Source of the DNA: Marinilabiliaceae bacterium UBA5213
Lineage (GTDB): Bacteria; Bacteroidota; Bacteroidia; Bacteroidales; Marinilabiliaceae
DNA: 11,211 bases
Assembly (NCBI GenBank): GCA_002412555.1
Contig: DHVH01000081.1
Span: forward strand, 1 to 11,211
Reading direction: 5' to 3'
Position numbers and translations under genes: made by a program. The notes below the pieces were generated by a model that saw only the letters and a program-made list of their open reading frames with translations, did no database searches and was not told the DNA's origin. Below are positions 7,738-11,211 of this stretch, in pieces (position 1 is the stretch's first letter; each line of letters begins with the position of its first letter).

Positions 7738-8217
7738 ATGATCTACACCATTGAACCTATTGGGGAAATCATTACGGCTTTTAAAAACAAAGCGGGCATG
7801 CCCATCCAATCGAATGGCGCGAAAGGGATAAAGGGGCAGATTGTGCTTAAAGAAGCGTTTGTAGAGGGGCTGAAGGATTTGGATGGCTTTTCTCACATTA
7901 TTGTTATTTACCGCTTTCATAAAAGCCAAAGCTTTGAAATGCTGACAACGCCCTTTCTCGATACCAAGAAGAGGGGTTTGTTTGCCACCAGAGCGCCAAA
8001 TCGGCCCAATTGTATTGGGCTATCTGTCGTCCGTTTAGTTAGCATTGAGGGAAATGTTCTTAATATTGAGAATGTGGACATGTTGGATGGAACACCTCTT
8101 TTGGACATCAAGCCCTACATACCCGCTTTTGATGTGCATGAGGCAGAACGGGTTGGGTGGACGGAGGAACGAACAAATGAACTGCCTGAAGTAAAGTCAG
8201 ACAGCCGGTTTGAGTAA
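7738..8217 (+). CDS. trmO: tRNA (adenine(37)-N6)-methyltransferase TrmO (TsaA/YaeB family)
   Basis: TrmO uses S-adenosylmethionine to methylate t6A at position 37 of tRNAs (m6t6A in E. coli tRNA-Thr). The ATG at 7738 gives 159 residues; an in-frame TTG at 7699 is not needed. The hallmark motifs are present: GEIITAF near the start, RGLFATRAPNRPNCIGLSVV (79-98) in the SAM-binding region, and DGTPLLDIKPYIPAFD (117-132). Compared with E. coli TsaA (about 235 residues) this is the short, single-domain form, lacking the C-terminal extension. RPNCIG has Cys where many members have Pro (RPNPIG). It lies 31 bases after the serine hydrolase and its end overlaps the next small ORF by 8 bases. Family identity is secure; the tRNA target is inferred from homology. 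Confidence 0.92.
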   Translation: MIYTIEPIGEIITAFKNKAGMPIQSNGAKGIKGQIVLKEAFVEGLKDLDGFSHIIVIYRFHKSQSFEMLTTPFLDTKKRGLFATRAPNRPNCIGLSVVRLVSIEGNVLNIENVDMLDGTPLLDIKPYIPAFDVHEAERVGWTEERTNELPEVKSDSRFE

Positions 8218-8404
8218 ACCGATTCAGCTGTCCAATGAGCAAATTGAAAAGCTGCATTTTCAGACCATCAGGGAAGCGCCAGCAGATGGTTTTCAGCGAA
8301 TCGGGAAAAATATTTATGTTTCGAATTCCGAAAAGAATATAAGGATCACAATCAATACCAATACTTTTCGGGTGATTACGGTTGATGTGGTATCTAAAAA
8401 ATAG
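8210..8404 (+). CDS. Small protein, possibly DUF3781-like, starting at TTG
   Basis: This 64-residue ORF contains no internal Met codon, and an in-frame stop at 8192-8194 closes the frame upstream, so the TTG at 8210 is the only reasonable start. It overlaps the end of trmO by 8 bases, as in a coupled pair. The second half, FQRIGKNIYVSNSEKNIRIT then INTNTFRVITVDVV, looks like beta strands. It resembles the C-terminal R-x-GKNWYV...ITINxxSYTIITAH pattern I associate with DUF3781 proteins, though the N-terminal helix region is shorter. Reading quality is good: no early stop and no low-complexity sequence. It could be a real small protein or a decayed remnant. I give no function. Similarity to DUF3781 is a memory-based impression. 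Confidence 0.55.
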   Translation: MSKPIQLSNEQIEKLHFQTIREAPADGFQRIGKNIYVSNSEKNIRITINTNTFRVITVDVVSKK

Positions 8405-8436
8405 ATTTTTCGAAAGGCTTTTTAAGGGATGCCCTA

Positions 8437-8979
8437 TTATTTTAGTGCCTCTTTCCGGTATATGATTTTTTTATTGGGGACATCGTAAATTTCTGTGATC
8501 GGACTATCCTTATAGCCGTTTTCTTGAGAGAACTTATTTAAGGCCGGATAAACTCTGAGTATGCCAATCATAAAAGAAAGACCACCTTTCATGGGGAATT
8601 CAGTGACTATGTAATCGTCTACCGGCAATGTCTTTAGCTTGTATTGGCCGGATAATTGGGCGACGACAGCGCTGTCTGCATGATCCAACAGGCAACCGAC
8701 CTCGGAACGTAATTGCTCTTTAGCTACATTATTTGGGTTGTCGTAGAAAATCCCGATGCCTTTGGTTGTTTCAATTTTCTCGTCGTTCAAAAGGGCATAA
8801 TAGATCTTGTCTGTGTATTTGGGGGTTTGCTTGTAATCCCCGGTAACACTTTCGTAAACCATGGTTTCTCCCCCTGATTTCGTGACTAGGATATTAATTT
8901 TTTTGAAGCCGCCATAATAAGCGTATACAAAAACCAGCAGAAGGACAATTACGGCGATGATGATTAAGGTTGTTTTCAT
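8437..8979 (-). CDS. Membrane-anchored GyrI-like (SOUL/TEX264-type) domain protein
   Basis: The protein has 180 residues. Residues about 4-21 (TLIIIAVIVLLLVFVYAY) form a single N-terminal TM helix with almost no preceding cytoplasmic segment, so the domain probably faces the periplasm. The remaining roughly 150 residues resemble a GyrI-like small-molecule-binding domain: an opening strand INILVTKSGGETMVYESVTG, then YTDKIYYAL, GIGIFYDNP, the strand YIVTEFPMKGGLSFMIGILR and the C-terminal ITEIYDVPNKKIIYRKE. In such domains (Rob/BmrR C-terminal regions, eukaryotic TEX264) the fold binds ligands or partner proteins; no ligand is evident here. It is last in the minus-strand run, 12 bases after the kinase gene. 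The ATG (complement of 8977-8979) has an A/T-rich leader and no Shine-Dalgarno. No TAnnTTTG box lies directly upstream, so it probably shares a transcript. Confidence 0.78.
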   Translation of the reverse strand: MKTTLIIIAVIVLLLVFVYAYYGGFKKINILVTKSGGETMVYESVTGDYKQTPKYTDKIYYALLNDEKIETTKGIGIFYDNPNNVAKEQLRSEVGCLLDHADSAVVAQLSGQYKLKTLPVDDYIVTEFPMKGGLSFMIGILRVYPALNKFSQENGYKDSPITEIYDVPNKKIIYRKEALK

Positions 8980-8991
8980 AGTATTTTATTT

Positions 8992-9516
8992 TTAGAAAAA
9001 ATTTTCCTGTAGATATTTCTCTATCTGTGCCTTTAATTGATCGAAACTTTGCTCAATTGACTGGCTGGTCGTGTCAATTGTAATTCTTTTTCCTTCCCAA
9101 GGGTCAAATTCCCTATTTAGAATCTCGTCCCAGGTCGGTAGTCGCAACCTTTCTACGTCGATAACCCTGTTTTGGCATCGGTTCCTATGTTCTTTCATAT
9201 CCGAGCAAACAATTTCAATATTAATATATTGACAATTAATTTGCAAGGCCACATTTTCCCATTCTCTTCGAGTGAGAATAATGGGGTTGCATGAATCGGC
9301 AACGACATTGTGTCCCAGATTCAAATTGTCTCTGGCTACTTGATAGGCCAATCGGTATCCTTCGCCCTGTACATTAAAGTTACATAAGTCCCTTAAAGCT
9401 TGCTCTATTGTGTCAATTCTTAGATATACTGCTTTGTATTCTTTTGCAGTGAGTTTAGATAAACTTGATTTTCCGGTGGCAGGTAGTCCTGAAAAGATAA
9501 ACAATATGGGTTTCAT
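8992..9516 (-). CDS. P-loop kinase-like AAA-family ATPase
   Basis: The open frame runs back to 9630, but that extension would overlap the VOC gene and is unlike the family. The ATG at 9516 gives 174 residues with the normal opening MKPILFIFSGLPATGKSSLS. The P-loop is GLPATGKS (10-17), followed by LRIDTIEQALRDL with an acidic residue of the kind that activates a hydroxyl, then the central helix AYQVARDNLNLGHNVVADSC. A positively charged lid, EHRNRCQNRV, follows. This matches the small AAA_33-type kinases related to gluconate, chloramphenicol and zeta-toxin-like phosphotransferases; the phosphorylated substrate is unknown. It sits 8 bases after the VOC gene's stop and 12 before the GyrI-like gene. 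An antibiotic-modifying role is possible but has no direct support. Confidence 0.83.
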   Translation of the reverse strand: MKPILFIFSGLPATGKSSLSKLTAKEYKAVYLRIDTIEQALRDLCNFNVQGEGYRLAYQVARDNLNLGHNVVADSCNPIILTRREWENVALQINCQYINIEIVCSDMKEHRNRCQNRVIDVERLRLPTWDEILNREFDPWEGKRITIDTTSQSIEQSFDQLKAQIEKYLQENFF

Positions 9517-9524
9517 GGTTTTAT

Positions 9525-9932
9525 TTACTCTTTTACGGCATTTTGATATTCGGCACTTATTTCCCGGGGCGAGTAAATGTATAATATATTTCCTAGTGGA
9601 TCTTTTACGGAAAACGCCCGGTCGCCCCATTTGTGGTCTGTTATCTCCTCAATGAAAGTGAGACCTGCTGGCTGAATTTTAGCATATTCAGCATCAACAT
9701 CGCTCACATTTAGATTCAAAGTCAGTCCGCCAGAAAATACAGTGTATATTGACCCGTATTCTGGTTTAATAAACGAAATGAAGGTGTTGGGATTCTTGTC
9801 GCTTTGGAATTGTATGGTCACATACCATTCGCAGTCGAAAGTAATTTTCACATCAAAATGACGGACATAAAAGTATACACACTCCTTAATTTTGTCAGTG
9901 TGGATAGTAATGGATAAATCGTTGAATTTCAT
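9525..9932 (-). CDS. VOC/glyoxalase-fold protein
   Basis: The protein has 135 residues, the normal length for a two-repeat vicinal-oxygen-chelate protein such as glyoxalase I, bleomycin-binding protein or FosA relatives. The first beta-alpha-beta module spans MKFNDLSITIHTDKIKECVY and the following strand; the second runs from LTLNLNVSDVD to a recognisable ending, DHKWGDRAFSVKDPLGNILY (99-118), then IYSPR. GNxLYIYS endings are a hallmark of the family. The ATG at 9932 is clear, and a TAnnTTTG box sits about 18 bases upstream. Because the AraC gene ends at 9999, this gene may have its own promoter, possibly controlled by the AraC protein. Substrate unknown; resistance-like binding or isomerase activity are both possible. 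I infer a detoxification link only from fold and context. Confidence 0.86.
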   Translation of the reverse strand: MKFNDLSITIHTDKIKECVYFYVRHFDVKITFDCEWYVTIQFQSDKNPNTFISFIKPEYGSIYTVFSGGLTLNLNVSDVDAEYAKIQPAGLTFIEEITDHKWGDRAFSVKDPLGNILYIYSPREISAEYQNAVKE

Positions 9933-9949
9933 AATGCTTGTTTTTATTG

Positions 9950-9957
9950 CAAAAATA
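9950..9957 (-). promoter_or_regulatory. Candidate -7 box (TAnnTTTG) of a promoter for the VOC gene cluster
   Basis: On the minus strand this is TATTTTTG, an exact match to the Bacteroidota -7 consensus. It lies 17 bases before the VOC ATG, giving a leader of roughly 10 nucleotides. No exact TTTG -33 box is found at the standard spacing; a T-rich run (minus-strand sequence of 9983-9989) is nearby but about 25 bases away. Supports separate transcription of the VOC, kinase and GyrI-like genes. Confidence 0.45.
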
Positions 9958-9998
9958 GCCCTGGGGTCTGAATTAGCTTGTGTAAAAAACCGACATTC

Positions 9999-10754
9999 TT
10001 AAAATAGTTCACCAGGCACACTGCCACCAAATTCTTTAAAATCTTTAATGAGATGGGAATGATCAAAATATCCACATTCAAGGGCAGCTGAGTAAAGACC
10101 CTCCTGAGGCCAGTGCCTCAGATATCTCAACGTGTGTCTGAACTTAACAATTCGACAGAATTTTTTGGGAGCAACTCCAACAGATACTTTAAACTGGCGT
10201 TCCAAATGTCGTTCGCTCAAACATGCAATATCTGCCATTTGCCTGAGAGAGGTTAGTCCATTTGCTTTAAGAATGTATTCAATAGTGTAATCTATGCGTT
10301 TTTCCGTAGAGCGTACATAAGGTAATTTGCCTAATAGATAGTTTTCAATGTTGGCAATTCGTTCTGCCATGGTTGAAAAATCGGAAAGCTGTTCATAGAA
10401 AGCACCCTCAAACAAGGTTTCAGTTAAGGCCAATTCAACTGTCCTATTGGTTAATTCATAAACAGGCATATGGGTAAAGGCAGTTATGCCTCCAGGACGA
10501 AAACGAATTCCCAGCATTTGTGTTTTTCCGGGTTCAAAGATGACATCCAGATAGGTGGTTATTGTTCCTACTATATAAGGTAGCTGGTTATAAGGTTGAC
10601 CTTTTCCATTATTGCTCTCGATGTTAAAAATTATATCCACACAACCATCTGGCAGAATCCGTTGCACACTGGCAGAGCTAACTGTAGTGTCGGAAACCCA
10701 GAAAGTTTCAATCAGGTGTTGCAGGCGCTTGTCGGGAAGGTATTCGTGGTACAT
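9999..10754 (-). CDS. AraC-family transcriptional regulator with DUF6597-like sensor domain
   Basis: The protein has 251 residues. The N-terminal part matches the DUF6597 pattern: YLPDKRLQHLIETFWVSD, then RILPDGCVDIIFNI (32-45) and YIVGTITTYLDVIFEPGKTQ (60-79), then LGIRFRPGGI. This is thought to be an effector-sensing region, but its ligand is unknown. The C-terminal DNA-binding domain has two helix-turn-helix units: SLRQMADIACLSERHLERQF (169-188), with the signature R-LxRxF, and LYSAALECGYFDHSHLIKDF (220-239). It ends just after the second unit (GGSVPGELF), slightly shorter than usual but intact. The ATG at 10754 lies 3 bases after the DinB gene's stop, so the two form one transcript. It may control that transcript and the VOC cluster downstream; I infer this from gene order alone. 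Confidence 0.92.
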   Translation of the reverse strand: MYHEYLPDKRLQHLIETFWVSDTTVSSASVQRILPDGCVDIIFNIESNNGKGQPYNQLPYIVGTITTYLDVIFEPGKTQMLGIRFRPGGITAFTHMPVYELTNRTVELALTETLFEGAFYEQLSDFSTMAERIANIENYLLGKLPYVRSTEKRIDYTIEYILKANGLTSLRQMADIACLSERHLERQFKVSVGVAPKKFCRIVKFRHTLRYLRHWPQEGLYSAALECGYFDHSHLIKDFKEFGGSVPGELF

Positions 10755-10757
10755 GTC

Positions 10758-11211
10758 CTAAATAAGGTTTTTTATATCGTTCATGTGTAACTTGAAATGC
10801 TCAGGATAACCCTTAATCATTTCTCTCAGGGTCACTTTTGACCCTTCAAAATCCTTCCAGTAGTTTTCGAGCTTTGATGGGTCGATGCATTGAATCAAGT
10901 GGATGAGGTGTAAGTTGAAAGACTTCCATAGGAGGACAAGGTTTTTCCAGTCGGCATGCTGGTAATCCTGAATGCCTATCCATCGATCGTTGTCCTGCGT
11001 ATAATCAGGGAAAGTCAGATTGTCAGCGTATTGCAGCCGAACCATTCTCTGATGGTTGTTGGATGCGGAATCAACCAAATGGCCCAGAAGTTGTTTGATG
11101 GTCCGGTTTTGGTGATTGCTTCTTCCAGTTACCACTTCTTCAGACAATGAAAGCAATTGGGGTTCCCACTCTTCTACAATTTTCCCTATTTCGTCGGTAT
11201 TTTTTCTTAAA
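10758..11211 (-). CDS. DinB/DinB_2-like four-helix metal-binding protein (5' partial)
   Basis: The frame is open to the window edge, giving 150 residues, probably all but a few of a protein of roughly 150-170; the true start lies outside. The near-start leucine codon at 11156 is internal. DinB_2 features are present: IGKIVEEWEPQLLSLSEEVV, then IKQLLGHLVDSASNNHQRMV with its conserved His, NDRWIGIQDYQHADW, and the C-terminal YPEHFKLHMNDIKNL with two spaced His. Together these three His could bind a divalent metal, as in the DinB/YfiT fold. Members of this superfamily include thiol transferases and stress-induced proteins, and the exact substrate is unknown here. Its stop is TAG (complement of 10758-10760). 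It is cotranscribed with the AraC gene. Confidence 0.87.
   Translation of the reverse strand, partial: LRKNTDEIGKIVEEWEPQLLSLSEEVVTGRSNHQNRTIKQLLGHLVDSASNNHQRMVRLQYADNLTFPDYTQDNDRWIGIQDYQHADWKNLVLLWKSFNLHLIHLIQCIDPSKLENYWKDFEGSKVTLREMIKGYPEHFKLHMNDIKNLI

Noticed and set aside
8405..8460. Possible terminator between the convergent short ORF and the GyrI-like gene (AGGG-atg-CCCT near 8424-8434)
   Set aside because: The stem is only four pairs with a three-base loop and no clear T run; it is too weak to call.
9517..9630. 38-residue N-terminal extension of the kinase-like protein
   Set aside because: It overlaps the VOC coding region and is basic and unlike the family; the ATG at 9516 starts directly at the P-loop strand.

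Overview
This window looks like chromosomal DNA of a member of the Bacteroidota, probably a Cytophagales- or Flavobacteriia-like organism. The evidence is indirect. Start codons lack Shine-Dalgarno sequences and are preceded by A/T-rich leaders. At least one upstream region carries the Bacteroidota-type -7 box TAnnTTTG. The families present (an eight-helix MacB/FtsX-type permease, DUF3788, AraC with a DUF6597-like N-terminal domain, a TM-anchored GyrI-like protein) are common in that phylum. No rRNA, tRNA, CRISPR array, insertion sequence or phage gene was recognised. Coding density is very high and there is no gene-free stretch above about 115 bases.

Region 1 (1-4038, + strand) is the end of a tripartite ABC efflux or lipoprotein-handling operon: a periplasmic adaptor (HlyD/MacA-like, cut by the window edge), a LolD/MacB-type ATPase, and an FtsX/MacB-type permease with eight predicted TM helices. 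The adaptor would bridge the inner-membrane ATPase-permease to an outer-membrane partner lying outside the window. Region 2 (4070-4561, - strand) is a lone yehS-like DUF1456 gene, convergent with the permease.

Region 3 (4703-8404, + strand) is a tight run of six genes: a DUF3788 protein, a GNAT acetyltransferase, an alpha/alpha-toroid protein resembling squalene-cyclase repeats, a lipoprotein serine hydrolase of the class C beta-lactamase fold, the tRNA methyltransferase TrmO/TsaA, and a 64-codon ORF. Gaps are 33 bases or less and two junctions overlap (14 and 8 bases), so co-transcription is likely. The functions do not form a recognised pathway.

Region 4 (8437-11211, - strand, convergent with region 3) reads DinB-like protein (5' end outside the window), AraC-family regulator, VOC/glyoxalase-fold protein, P-loop kinase-like protein, and TM-anchored GyrI-like protein. 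DinB-like, VOC, P-loop kinase and GyrI-like folds recur in small-molecule resistance, detoxification and sensing, so an AraC-controlled chemical-stress module is a reasonable but unproven reading. A -7-like box just upstream of the VOC gene suggests that the last three genes have their own promoter.

I did not find a clearly new system. The most curious items are the toroid/serine-hydrolase gene pair with overlapping ends, the short TTG-initiated ORF on the end of trmO, the altered third active-site box in the serine hydrolase, and the membrane-anchored GyrI-like protein at the end of the AraC cluster.
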